Below are positions 41,081 to 49,758 of a DNA stretch of 64,000 bases, one piece after another. Origin of the DNA: Ralstonia soli (GTDB lineage: Bacteria; Pseudomonadota; Gammaproteobacteria; Burkholderiales; Burkholderiaceae). Every line of letters starts with the position of its first letter. The stretch's first letter is position 1. A program made the position numbers and the translations under genes. The DNA is taken from NCBI RefSeq assembly GCF_023955655.1, contig NZ_JAMXHT010000005.1, positions 61,452 to 125,451 of the forward strand. Reading direction: 5' to 3'. Under the pieces are notes generated by a model. The model searched no databases and was not told the DNA's origin. It saw only the letters and a program-made list of their open reading frames with translations.

Positions 41081-41218
41081 GTTTCTACATGCGTGTTTGT
41101 TGCGCTTGCCGCGGCCGTGGTGGCCGGTTCGATGCCCCTAGTCGCGGCGTTTGCGCCCCGTCTAGCGCACTTGGCGGCCGAGGCTCGGCTCAAGTGCGGC
41201 TCAGGGGCGACCTCGCCG

Positions 41219-42787
41219 TCAAAGCGGATGCGTGAGCAGGCTATAGACGGTGCGCACGCCGCTCACGTAGTTGCCCATGCGCAGGTTCTCGTTGGCGGCA
41301 TGCTGGTTGTTGTCGGCATTGACCAGCGGAATGATCGCGAAGGGCACCTGCAGCACGCCCACGATCTCGGCGGTAGGCACGGTCCCGCCCATCATGCGGA
41401 TGCGGACCGGTGCAGGCGCAGTGCCAAACGTGTCCGTCAGCGACTGATAGGCCCATTTACCAACGGCTGAATCGATCGGTGAGCCGGCGGCGTCGGCGCC
41501 TTCGCTCTGGTACGAGAAGCTGGCGAGCTTGTCGTAGCGGCTGCGTTCTTCGTCCGTCGGCGTGGTCTTCACGAGGTGGTAGCCCTGGCGCACGATGTGC
41601 TGTTCGATCAGCTTGCCGAGGTAGGCTGCGCTGGAGTCTGGCGTGGTGCGCAGGTCCAGCTCGGCGACGGCCTTGTCAGGCACGATGTTCGCCACCTTGT
41701 CGCCCACCGCGGCGGCGGCCATGCCGCGTACGTTCAATGACGGGTACTGCATCGCCTCCTGGTAATTGGCGCCAACCTTGTCCGCATGCGCAATGCCCAG
41801 GCGCTTGGTCAGCGCGGCCTCGTCGTCGGGCACGGCGGCCATGACCTTGCGGTCGGCCTCGCTGATCTTGACGTGGTCGTAGTAGCCCGGGATGGTCACG
41901 CGGCCATCGTCGTTCTTCATCGTTGCCAGCAGGCTCGCCAGCCGCTGCGCCGGGTTGGGCGCGTAGTTGCCGTAGTGCCCGCTGTGCAACGGCACCTTGC
42001 CCCCGTAGACGGTGAGTTTGGCATCGGCCGCGCCGCGGTTGCCGAAAATCAGCGTCGGCAGGTTGGTCGCGTGCATGGGGCCGTCGTGGATGACGATGGC
42101 ATCGCAGCGCAGCAGGTCACGGTTTGTCTGCATGATCTTGCTGATCGACGGCGAACCTTTCTCTTCCTCGCTGTCGAGGATCACCTTGACGTTGACTGCG
42201 GGCTGGCCGCCTGTGGCCTTCAGCGCGTCGATGGCGGCCAGCATCATCATGATCGGGCCCTTGTCGTCGGCCGAAGCGCGGCCGAACACACGCCACTCGG
42301 GGTCCAGCGGCCCCTTGAAGAGTTGCGCCGAATCGATCTCCTCCCAGTTGCCCTGCGCCGTCTTGTGCTTGAGCACGGGCGTCCACGGGCTCTTCTGCGC
42401 CCACTGCGTGGGGATCACCGGCTGGCCGTCCATGTGCATGTAGAACAGCACGGTCTTGCGCGCGGCATCGGGGTTGGGCAGCTCGGCAAAGAGCATTGGT
42501 TTGCCGTTGTTCGCCAACTGCTTTGTCGTGAAGCCGCGTTTGCGGAACGCCTGTTCGAGCCAGTCGGCGTTCTTCCGGATGTCTTCCGGCGCGATGGCGT
42601 CGTTGGGCAGCGACAGCACCTCGAAGTATTCGCGGTACGTGCCTTGTGCGTAGCGCTCGGCATCCGCCGCCGAGAGATCAGCGGCGTTGGCCAGGCCGGC
42701 GGCACCGAGCATCAACGCGGGAAGCAACGCCAGCCGGCGCGGAGTTTGAAGCGAGAGGGTGTTGCGTGCTGTGCAGTGGCGGGGCAT
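41219..42787 (-). CDS. Exported M20-family metallopeptidase
   Basis: 522 residues. A signal peptide (~15-36, RRLALLPALMLGAAGLANA) is followed by the M20 di-zinc catalytic domain: FYMHMDGQPV (His, Asp), GRASADDKGP (bridging Asp), ILDSEEEKGS (Glu pair), and a C-terminal His in NNQHAANENLRMG. An insert dimerisation domain sits in the middle. Probably a periplasmic peptide or acylamino hydrolase. ATG at 42787 begins the signal. Divergent from a LysR regulator. Confidence 0.9.
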   Translation of the reverse strand: MPRHCTARNTLSLQTPRRLALLPALMLGAAGLANAADLSAADAERYAQGTYREYFEVLSLPNDAIAPEDIRKNADWLEQAFRKRGFTTKQLANNGKPMLFAELPNPDAARKTVLFYMHMDGQPVIPTQWAQKSPWTPVLKHKTAQGNWEEIDSAQLFKGPLDPEWRVFGRASADDKGPIMMMLAAIDALKATGGQPAVNVKVILDSEEEKGSPSISKIMQTNRDLLRCDAIVIHDGPMHATNLPTLIFGNRGAADAKLTVYGGKVPLHSGHYGNYAPNPAQRLASLLATMKNDDGRVTIPGYYDHVKISEADRKVMAAVPDDEAALTKRLGIAHADKVGANYQEAMQYPSLNVRGMAAAAVGDKVANIVPDKAVAELDLRTTPDSSAAYLGKLIEQHIVRQGYHLVKTTPTDEERSRYDKLASFSYQSEGADAAGSPIDSAVGKWAYQSLTDTFGTAPAPVRIRMMGGTVPTAEIVGVLQVPFAIIPLVNADNNQHAANENLRMGNYVSGVRTVYSLLTHPL

Positions 42788-42910
42788 GAAGAGGCTCGGC
42801 GGGTCGACGTTCGGTAGCAGTGTGGGGAGATGACACCTTTTTGACAATTGAAATTTTCTTGGGATACCTTTGCGATTTATGCAATGCTCTGGCGTCTGCC
42901 CACTTCGTCC

Positions 42911-43822
42911 ATGTTGTCCCATCGTCTGCAGGAAACGTCCCTGCGCTATTTCCTCGAGGTCGTGCGCAGTGGCTCATTGACGGAGGCGGCGGCGCGTCTG
43001 CATGTCAGTGCATCGGCCATCAGCCGGCAAGTGGCAATCCTGGAAGAACAGTTGGGTGTGCCGCTGTTCGAGCGGCAGCCGCGCGGCATGACGCCCAGCG
43101 CGGCGGGTGAGCTGCTGGCCGCGCACGCATTGCGCGAAGCGCTGGAGGCCGAGCGCGTGGTCGCGGAGATTCAGGGCTTGCAGGGGCTGCAACGTGGGCG
43201 GGTGCGCATTGCCTGCTCCGACGGCTTTGCGATTGAGTTCGTGCCGCGCGTCATCGCGGCGTTTCGCGAGCGGCATCCGGGCATCCAGTTCGATCTCCGG
43301 GCCGAAGAACCCTTGCGCGTGACGGAGGCGGTATTGCGCGGCGACGTCGATATCGGCCTCACCTACAGCCGTGCCGCGGTGCAGGGCATTCGGGTGGAGT
43401 ATCAGCAGCGTGCTTCGGTGTTCGCGATCATGCGGCCCGACCACGCGTTGGCGAAGCTCCAGAGTGTGACGCTCGCGCAGATGCACCCGTTTCCGATCGC
43501 GCTGTCAGGGCCGGACAACACGGTGCGCCAGTTGTTCGACATGGGAAGCAGCCATCGCGGGCTCGTGTTCGAGCCAGTGCTCGTCAGCAACCGCTTCGAC
43601 GGTCTCCTGAGCTTTGTGCTGTACGGCGGCGGGCTGGCCATTGCGGGGGAGATTACCGTGCGCGATCGCGTGCAGCGTGGCGAATTGCATGCCGCAGAGA
43701 TTCGCGAACGCGGCATGCGCGGGCGGGCGGTCGAGCTTCAGACGCTGGCGGGCCGCACGTTGCCCGAGGTGGTGCGCGTCTTTCTGGAGTTCCTGCGCCA
43801 GGCGCTGCCGGCGCAGGACTAA
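42911..43822 (+). CDS. LysR-type transcriptional regulator
   Basis: 303 residues. Winged helix at the N-terminus (LRYFLEVVRSGSLTEAAARL, HVSASAISRQVAILEEQLG, PLFERQPRG) and a C-terminal periplasmic-binding-protein-like sensor. Divergent from the M20 peptidase gene, 123 bp away, which it probably regulates. ATG at 42911 gives a normal LysR length; in-frame ATG at 42884 would add nine residues. Convergent with amn. Confidence 0.92.
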   Translation: MLSHRLQETSLRYFLEVVRSGSLTEAAARLHVSASAISRQVAILEEQLGVPLFERQPRGMTPSAAGELLAAHALREALEAERVVAEIQGLQGLQRGRVRIACSDGFAIEFVPRVIAAFRERHPGIQFDLRAEEPLRVTEAVLRGDVDIGLTYSRAAVQGIRVEYQQRASVFAIMRPDHALAKLQSVTLAQMHPFPIALSGPDNTVRQLFDMGSSHRGLVFEPVLVSNRFDGLLSFVLYGGGLAIAGEITVRDRVQRGELHAAEIRERGMRGRAVELQTLAGRTLPEVVRVFLEFLRQALPAQD

Positions 43823-43831
43823 CGCCAGGGC

Positions 43832-45313
43832 CTAGCGGAACGCCGGCTCGTCAAAGCTGCGCAGCTTGCGCGAATGCAGCGCCTCCACGCCGCTCTCGCG
43901 CAGCAGGCGCACGGCCTCCATGCCGATGTCCAAGTGCTGGCTCACGCGCTGGCGATAGAACAGGTTGGCCATGCCGCGCAGCTTCAACTCGCCGTGCAGC
44001 GGCTTGTCCGACACGCACAGCAGGGTGCCGTACGGCACGCGCAGGCGGAAGCCGTTGGCGGCAATCGTGGCACTTTCCATGTCGATGGCAATCGCGCGCG
44101 ACTGGTTGAAGCGGCTGTACAGCGCTTGGTACTTCAGCTCCCAGTTGCGGTCGTCGGTGGAGACCACGGTGCCGGTGCGCATGCGCGATTTCATGTCGGC
44201 TCCCGAGAGGCCGGTGATGCGCGCCACGGCTTCCTGCAGCGCCACCTGGATCTCGGCGATGGGCGGTACGGGCACCCACGGCGGCAGGTCCTGGTCGAGC
44301 ACGTGGTCGTCGCGCACATAGGCGTGGGCGAGCACGTAGTCGCCGAGTTGCTGCGAACGGCGTAGGCCGCCGCAGTGACCGATCATCATCCAGCAGTGCG
44401 GGCGCAGCACGGCCAGGTGGTCGGTGATGGTCTTGGCGTTGGACGGGCCCACGCCAATGTTCACCAGCGTCACGCCCAGGCGGTCTTCGCGCACCAGGTG
44501 GTACGCGGGCATCTGCGGCAGGCCTTTGATGCGGTGGGAGTCGTCCGGGGCGGGCGTGCCGAGTTCGTGCTCGGTGTCTCCGGGTTCGACAAAGCGGATG
44601 TAGCCCTCGTCGTTGCCGTCTTCCATGAGCTTGCGGCCGAGCGCGGCAAACTCATCCACATAGCGCTGGTAGTTGGTGAACAGCACGAAGCGCTGGAAGT
44701 GCTTCGGGTGCGTGGCGGTGTAGTGGTACAGCCGCTGCAGGGCCAGGTCGACACGCTCTGCGCTGAACATCGATAGCGGCTGCGGTTCATCGCCGATCGG
44801 GCGATAGGTGCCGTTGGCGATGGAGTCGTCGATCATCGACAGATCGGGCAGCGTGAACGCGCCGCCGAGCGCGCGCGCCTGTTCGGGCGTGATGTCTACC
44901 GTCGATGCTTCTACGACGAACGGCAGCGGGATCGGCCGGTTGCTCACGCCCACCACCACGGGGCTGTTGTGATAGTGCAGCAGCCGCTCGATCTGCACAC
45001 GGTAGTAATCGCGGAAGAGGTCTGGCCGCGTGAGCGTGGTGCCGTACACGCCCGGATACGCCACCGTGCCCCACGCCGGCCGCGCGTCGCTCACCAGCGT
45101 TTTCGGGTCGACGGTGATGCCGAGGTAGGGGTAGCAGGCGGCGATGTCTTCGCTGCAGTCTTCACCGCGCGCGAACGCATGGAAGCGGTCGCGGACCATC
45201 TGCGCGGAGCGCTCGTAGATGGCGGTGATGCGCTCGACGGCGGTGCTGGCATCGGTGCAGATGGCCAGGTCGTGCGCGGGATAGAGATGGGCGGTGGCGC
45301 GGGTATCGGTCAT
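43832..45313 (-). CDS. amn: AMP nucleosidase
   Basis: 493 residues (E. coli Amn 484). N-terminal AMP-nucleosidase-specific domain (ITAIYERSAQMVRDRFHAF; AWGTVAYPGVYGTTLTRPDL) and a C-terminal phosphorylase-fold catalytic domain (VNIGVGPSNAKTITDHLAVL, MIGHCGGLRRSQ, AIDMESATIAANG, CVSDKPLHGELKLRG). It cleaves AMP to adenine and ribose 5-phosphate and balances the adenylate pool. It lies 45 bp after the amino-acid-type ABC transporter genes on the same strand and is probably the last gene of that operon, an unusual combination. Confidence 0.95.
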   Translation of the reverse strand: MTDTRATAHLYPAHDLAICTDASTAVERITAIYERSAQMVRDRFHAFARGEDCSEDIAACYPYLGITVDPKTLVSDARPAWGTVAYPGVYGTTLTRPDLFRDYYRVQIERLLHYHNSPVVVGVSNRPIPLPFVVEASTVDITPEQARALGGAFTLPDLSMIDDSIANGTYRPIGDEPQPLSMFSAERVDLALQRLYHYTATHPKHFQRFVLFTNYQRYVDEFAALGRKLMEDGNDEGYIRFVEPGDTEHELGTPAPDDSHRIKGLPQMPAYHLVREDRLGVTLVNIGVGPSNAKTITDHLAVLRPHCWMMIGHCGGLRRSQQLGDYVLAHAYVRDDHVLDQDLPPWVPVPPIAEIQVALQEAVARITGLSGADMKSRMRTGTVVSTDDRNWELKYQALYSRFNQSRAIAIDMESATIAANGFRLRVPYGTLLCVSDKPLHGELKLRGMANLFYRQRVSQHLDIGMEAVRLLRESGVEALHSRKLRSFDEPAFR

Positions 45314-45358
45314 GCTCTGATGATACCGACGTTTTATGAACGCAAGATAGCGGTGTGG

Positions 45359-46120
45359 CTAGGTCACGGCATCCGCCACGGGGCGCAGGCGCCAGCGCAG
45401 GAAGCGCTCCCAGGTCGACATTTCGCCGTGCGCCCGCGTGGGCTTGCGCAGCCAGTGGGGCAGGGCCTCAATGCCGCTGCACAGCAGGAAATACAGCACC
45501 GCCACCGCGCCGAACACTTCAGCCGGATACGCCACCGTGCGGTTGTTGACCTGGCTGGCGGCGGTGGACAGCTCCACGACGCCCACGATGTAGGCCAGCG
45601 ACGTGTCCTTGACGGTCGATACCCACTGGTTGGCCAGCGACGGCAGCATGATGCGCCACGCCTGCGGCAGCACGATGGTCAGCAACGCCTGCGTGGGCGA
45701 CATGCCTAGCGCCAGCGCCGCGCTGCGCTGGCCGACGCCGACGGCGCGCAGGCCAGCTTCCATGCTTTGCGCGATGTAGGCCGCGCCCACGGCCGCCAAT
45801 GCCGCGACCACGGTGGCGGTTTCGGGCACCGCCACGCCGAGCGCCATCGGGATCAGGAAATAGGCCCAGAACATCAGCATCAGTACGGGGATGGCGCGCA
45901 GCATGGCCAGCAGCCCGCGCAGCAGACGCGCCAGCCAGCGCAGGGTGGGCGTGGCGCCCAGCCTGTCCAGCAGCAGCGCAGCGCCAACGCCGAATGCCGT
46001 GGCTGCCACGCAGCCCCATAGCGCCATCCACAGCGTGAGTGCCGCCCCCGCCAGCGGTCCATTCGGATACGGGCCGACCAGCAGGTAGCGCAGGTGCAGC
46101 AGCATGGCTTCCATCGTCAT
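45359..46120 (-). CDS. Polar amino acid ABC transporter permease (2)
   Basis: 253 residues, about five transmembrane segments, of the HisMQ/GlnP permease family: MLRAIPVLMLMFWAYFLIP, the coupling loop RSAALALGMSPTQALLTIVLPQAW (abbreviated) and TVKDTSLAYIVGVVEL. ATG at 46120 overlaps the upstream permease stop by four bases. Works as heterodimer with the other permease. Last of the three transporter genes; amn follows after 45 bp. Confidence 0.9.
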   Translation of the reverse strand: MTMEAMLLHLRYLLVGPYPNGPLAGAALTLWMALWGCVAATAFGVGAALLLDRLGATPTLRWLARLLRGLLAMLRAIPVLMLMFWAYFLIPMALGVAVPETATVVAALAAVGAAYIAQSMEAGLRAVGVGQRSAALALGMSPTQALLTIVLPQAWRIMLPSLANQWVSTVKDTSLAYIVGVVELSTAASQVNNRTVAYPAEVFGAVAVLYFLLCSGIEALPHWLRKPTRAHGEMSTWERFLRWRLRPVADAVT

Positions 46121-46887
46121 GCCGCGGCTCCACCAGCCAGCGGCGCCGATGCAGATGCCCACCCGAGCCGTCGTAGCACCAGCGGGGCACCCCATTGCAG
46201 CAGCAGGATCACCCCGGCATACAGCACAGTTGCCACGGCAAACGCCTGGAAGGCGAGCAGCGTGTCGGTTTCCACCTGCCGCGCGCTGTACGAAAGCTCC
46301 GCCAGCCCGATGCCCATGGCCAGCGAGGTGTTCTTGATGGTGTTGGCGCATTGCCCCAGCAGCGGCAGCGCCGACACACGCAACGCCTGCGGCAGCACCA
46401 CGCGCAGGAAGGCCGCGCGCGGCGTGAAACCGAGCGACAACGCCGCCTCGCGCTGCCCGCGCGGCACGGCGCGAATGCCGGCGCGCAGCTCTTCCGAGAA
46501 GAACGCGCCCGCATACAGGGCAACGCCAAAGGCGGCCGAGAGGAATTCAAACGAAGGCGCGGGCACCCGCCAGCTGCCGAACGTGATGCCGCTCCACCCT
46601 GTGATGGCGCCGACCACGTTTTCGCCCAGCAACTGCGCCGCGCCGAAATACCAGAAGAACAGCTGCACCAGCAGCGGTGTCTTGCGCAGGAAGGCCACCA
46701 GCCCGCGCGCGGGCAGATGCAGCCACGACAGGGCGCTGGCGCGCAGCGCCGTCAGCAGCAGGCCGATGGCCAACCCGCCCGCGATGGCGGCAGCGGACAC
46801 CAGCAGCGTCATCCCGAAACCCTCCAGCATCCAGCCGAGATAACGCGGCGGCAGGGGCTGGAGGAGGGCCGGCAGGCTCAAGCTCAC
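46117..46887 (-). CDS. Polar amino acid ABC transporter permease (1)
   Basis: 256 residues, HisMQ/GlnP family: FLRKTPLLVQLFFWYFGAAQ, coupling loop GQREAALSLGFTPRAAFLRV and NTIKNTSLAMGIGLAELSYS. GTG at 46887 overlaps the binding-protein stop by four bases (GTGA). Together with the second permease it forms the membrane channel. No gene for the ATP-binding subunit is present on either side, so ATP hydrolysis must come from a subunit encoded elsewhere. Confidence 0.9.
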   Translation of the reverse strand: MSLSLPALLQPLPPRYLGWMLEGFGMTLLVSAAAIAGGLAIGLLLTALRASALSWLHLPARGLVAFLRKTPLLVQLFFWYFGAAQLLGENVVGAITGWSGITFGSWRVPAPSFEFLSAAFGVALYAGAFFSEELRAGIRAVPRGQREAALSLGFTPRAAFLRVVLPQALRVSALPLLGQCANTIKNTSLAMGIGLAELSYSARQVETDTLLAFQAFAVATVLYAGVILLLQWGAPLVLRRLGWASASAPLAGGAAA

Positions 46888-47771
46888 TTGGTGCTGCCGA
46901 TGATGAAGTCGCGCGGCAGCGGGGCGGCGCTCTTCGGGCCGAACCAGCGGTCGTAGATGCGGCCGGCGGTGCCGTCCTTCTCCAGGCCCTGCAGAATCTG
47001 GTCGATGGTGGCGGTCAGTTGCGTCTCGCCCTTGGGCACGCCGATGCCCATGGTTTCACGCGTGAGCACGAACGGCGAGATCTCCAGTTCATTGCGGTTG
47101 GGCAGCGTGGCCAGCAGCGCGCCGAGCTTGGCGCCGTCCTGCGCAAACGCCTGGATGGCGCCGGTGCGCAGGGCGGTGAGCGCCAGCGGCGAATCGTCAT
47201 AGGCAATCACGCGGGCGTTGGCGTAGCCCGCGCGCAGGGTGGTTTCCTGCGTGGTGCCCTTGTCGACGCCCAGGCGGATGCCATCCTTCTTCAGATCGTC
47301 CGGCTGCTTGAGGAAGCCCTTCTTGGCGATGAACTGCAGGCCGCTCGCGAAGTACGGCGTGCTGAAGTCGATCTGCTTCTTGCGCTCGTCGGTGATGGTG
47401 AAGTTGGCGGCCACAATGTCGACCTTGCCCGAGGTGAGCAGCGGCACGCGGTTGGCCGGGTTGGTGGCGCGCAGCTCGAGCTTCACGCCCAGCTTTTTGG
47501 CGATTTCCTGCGCGTAGTCCACATCCAGGCCGACCGGCTGGCCAGTCTTGGCGTCGGCATAGCCGAAGGGCGGATTGGCGTCGAACACGCCCACGCGCAG
47601 CACGCCCGCCTTTTTGATGTCGTCCAGCCTGTCGGCCCGGGCCGCAGGCACGTGCAGCACAGCGACTGCCAGCGCCGCCCCGATGACCACCCCTGCCGCT
47701 TGCCGCGACGATTTTGCCAACCCCTGCGCGAGAACCCGCAACGAGAAACGCTCCGAAAAACCTGCTCGCAT
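46884..47771 (-). CDS. Polar amino acid ABC transporter substrate-binding protein
   Basis: 295 residues. A signal peptide (~20-45, with an N-terminal Arg/Lys-rich region and AARADRLDDIKKAG cleavage area) is followed by the SBP_bac_3 domain: LRVGVFDANPPFGYADAKTG, DYAQEIAKKLGVKLEL, ADFT-like region VDIVAANFTITDERKKQIDFS and GVDKGTTQETTLR. Typical of glutamate/aspartate or related binding proteins. ATG at 47771 has GGGGAG upstream. First gene of the transporter-amn operon, 4-bp overlap with the permease. Confidence 0.92.
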   Translation of the reverse strand: MRAGFSERFSLRVLAQGLAKSSRQAAGVVIGAALAVAVLHVPAARADRLDDIKKAGVLRVGVFDANPPFGYADAKTGQPVGLDVDYAQEIAKKLGVKLELRATNPANRVPLLTSGKVDIVAANFTITDERKKQIDFSTPYFASGLQFIAKKGFLKQPDDLKKDGIRLGVDKGTTQETTLRAGYANARVIAYDDSPLALTALRTGAIQAFAQDGAKLGALLATLPNRNELEISPFVLTRETMGIGVPKGETQLTATIDQILQGLEKDGTAGRIYDRWFGPKSAAPLPRDFIIGSTK

Positions 47772-48016
47772 GACAACTCCCCTGAAGATTTTTGAGGCCC
47801 CAGCGTAGGGTGGATGCTGCATCGCGCAAACGAATTCGTTGGCAGATCGATATGCGCCCACATGAACGCAATGCCGTGAAGAACCGCACTGGCCTTCAGT
47901 TTTTACATTTCCGGCCGTTTACGACTTGACAGGTGATCCGGCACGCACCGTGGAGTCACCCGTCCGACACCCGTGCCCGATACACTGCAGGCACAACGAA
48001 CCAACGGGGAGCGACC

Positions 48017-48085
48017 GTGAATCAACCGGCTGGCGACAGCCCCTGCCGGCATCGCCATGCGCGCGGGGAGTGCCGATCATGCTGA
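48017..48085 (+). CDS. Possible leader peptide (22 aa) overlapping the diguanylate cyclase start
   Basis: GTG at 48017 has GGGGAG (48006-48011) five bases upstream. The 22-residue peptide is Cys/His/Arg-rich (CRHRHARGECRSC at its end) and its TGA (48083-48085) overlaps the first codons of the cyclase. Position and ribosome-binding site suggest translational coupling or a regulatory leader. Too short to confirm by composition. Confidence 0.3.
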   Translation: MNQPAGDSPCRHRHARGECRSC

Positions 48086-49728
48086 TCGCCGCACTGGCCT
48101 GCGCTGCACTCGTTTCGATCGCGCTGATCGGTCTGTCATGGTCGCGCCGCGACGACACCGAAGTCTCCGCCTTCATGCTGCTGGCGCTCGGCACCGCACT
48201 TTGGAGCGGTGCGCGCCTCATGGAGGTCGTCACGTTCGACATGCCCGTGCGCGTGGGCTGGGCCAAGGTGGCGTACATCGGGATCATGATGGTGCCGGCC
48301 GCGTGGCTGCGCATGGTGATCGGCCTGACGCGACCGGAGTTCAACGCCTTGCCGATCGTGCGTGCCGGCTGGGTGCTGGCGTTGCTGGTTGCCGCCGGGT
48401 TCATCGGGCTGGTTGCTACCAATGAGCTGCACCACCTGGTGTGGCTTGACGCGCGTTTCGTGGTCATCGACGGCGTCAAGCGCGCGGTGTTCGACCACGG
48501 GCCGGTCTTTTGGGTCGGTACCGCCTACAACTACGTGCTGCTGGCGATTAGCCTGCTGCTGCTGACGCTGCCCGCCACCGACGCCGTGAGCCCGCTGTAC
48601 GCCGCGTCACGCACGCGCGTGCGGCTCGCGCTTGTGGTCGGGCAAATGCTGCCGCTGGTGGCGCATCTTGCGTACTTGCAGCGCTGGACCACCGCGCTGG
48701 GCGGTGACCTCACGCCCGCCACGTTTGCCGTCGGCACCACCTTGCTCGGCTGGATCGTGCTGCGGCCGCGCCTGCACGACACCGCCGCCTATGCGCGCGG
48801 CAAGATCATCGAAGCCATGCGCGACGGCTGCATCGTGCTGGCGCGCGACGGCACCATCGCCAGCATCAACGCCGCCGCACGCTATCTGCTGCCGACCGCG
48901 ACGATGCATGTGCAGCCGCCGGCCGTGCTGGATGTGCCGACGATCCTGCGCGAGTTCGAGCGCACGCGCCTGCCCAACCGGCATCAGGTCTGGCTGCCCG
49001 ACACCGGGCGCACGCTGGAGGTGACGCTGGAGGGCCTGACCGACGCACGCGGGCGCCATGCAGGCGTCTTCCTGCTGCTGCGCGATGTGACGGTCGAACA
49101 ATTGCAGCGCGCCGGCATGGCCAGTGCCCAGGATGCACTGCGTGGCGAGCTGCAGCGCACGCGGGCCTTGCTGAGCCTGCTCGAGAACGACGTCAACCGC
49201 GACGCGCTCACGCACCTGTTCAACCGCCGCTTTTTCGAGACGCAGGCGCCCCGCCTGCTCGACCACGCGCGCCGCGAAGACCGCCCAGTCACACTGGCGC
49301 TGTTCGACATCGATTGCTTCAAGCAATACAACGACACCTACGGCCACCTGCAAGGCGACGACTGCCTGCGCCTGGTGGCAGATACGCTCGGCATGGCTTG
49401 CCGCCACCCCGACGATTTCATCGCCCGCGTAGGCGGCGAGGAATTCGTCGCCATGCTGTTCGACCTGAGCCGCGACGAAGGGCGCCAGATCGTGGCGCGT
49501 GCAGTGGCCGCGCTGGCAGAACGGATGCTGCCGCATGCCGCATCCGTCGTGGCACCGTATGTGACGCTCTCTGCTGGCGCCGTCACGCTCACGCCGAGCG
49601 ACGAACGCATGGACGTGCTGTTCGAGCGCGCCGATGCCGCGCTCTACGAGGCCAAGCGCAATGGGCGCAATACGTTCCGCTTTTACCAGCCCGCGCCGGG
49701 GCTGCGGAGCATTTCCGCTGCGGAGTGA
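48079..49728 (+). CDS. Diguanylate cyclase with seven-TM sensor and PAS domain
   Basis: 549 residues. An N-terminal membrane region of about seven transmembrane helices (to ~residue 235), of the type found at the N-termini of some histidine kinases, then a PAS-like domain (MRDGCIVLARDGTIASINAA) and a GGDEF domain with GGEEF at 452-456, so the active-site signature is intact (Glu for Asp is allowed). Synthesises cyclic di-GMP. A canonical RxxD inhibition site five residues before GGEEF is not present (RHPDD is one residue off). ATG at 48079 has GGGGAG nine bases upstream. Confidence 0.92.
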   Translation: MLIAALACAALVSIALIGLSWSRRDDTEVSAFMLLALGTALWSGARLMEVVTFDMPVRVGWAKVAYIGIMMVPAAWLRMVIGLTRPEFNALPIVRAGWVLALLVAAGFIGLVATNELHHLVWLDARFVVIDGVKRAVFDHGPVFWVGTAYNYVLLAISLLLLTLPATDAVSPLYAASRTRVRLALVVGQMLPLVAHLAYLQRWTTALGGDLTPATFAVGTTLLGWIVLRPRLHDTAAYARGKIIEAMRDGCIVLARDGTIASINAAARYLLPTATMHVQPPAVLDVPTILREFERTRLPNRHQVWLPDTGRTLEVTLEGLTDARGRHAGVFLLLRDVTVEQLQRAGMASAQDALRGELQRTRALLSLLENDVNRDALTHLFNRRFFETQAPRLLDHARREDRPVTLALFDIDCFKQYNDTYGHLQGDDCLRLVADTLGMACRHPDDFIARVGGEEFVAMLFDLSRDEGRQIVARAVAALAERMLPHAASVVAPYVTLSAGAVTLTPSDERMDVLFERADAALYEAKRNGRNTFRFYQPAPGLRSISAAE

Positions 49729-49758
49729 CGCGGCTCCCGCGCCGCGCGTCGACGGAGT

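Noticed and set aside
49410..49445. RxxD feedback-inhibition site in the diguanylate cyclase
   Set aside because: RHPDD has the arginine one residue too far from the second Asp for the standard spacing before GGEEF.
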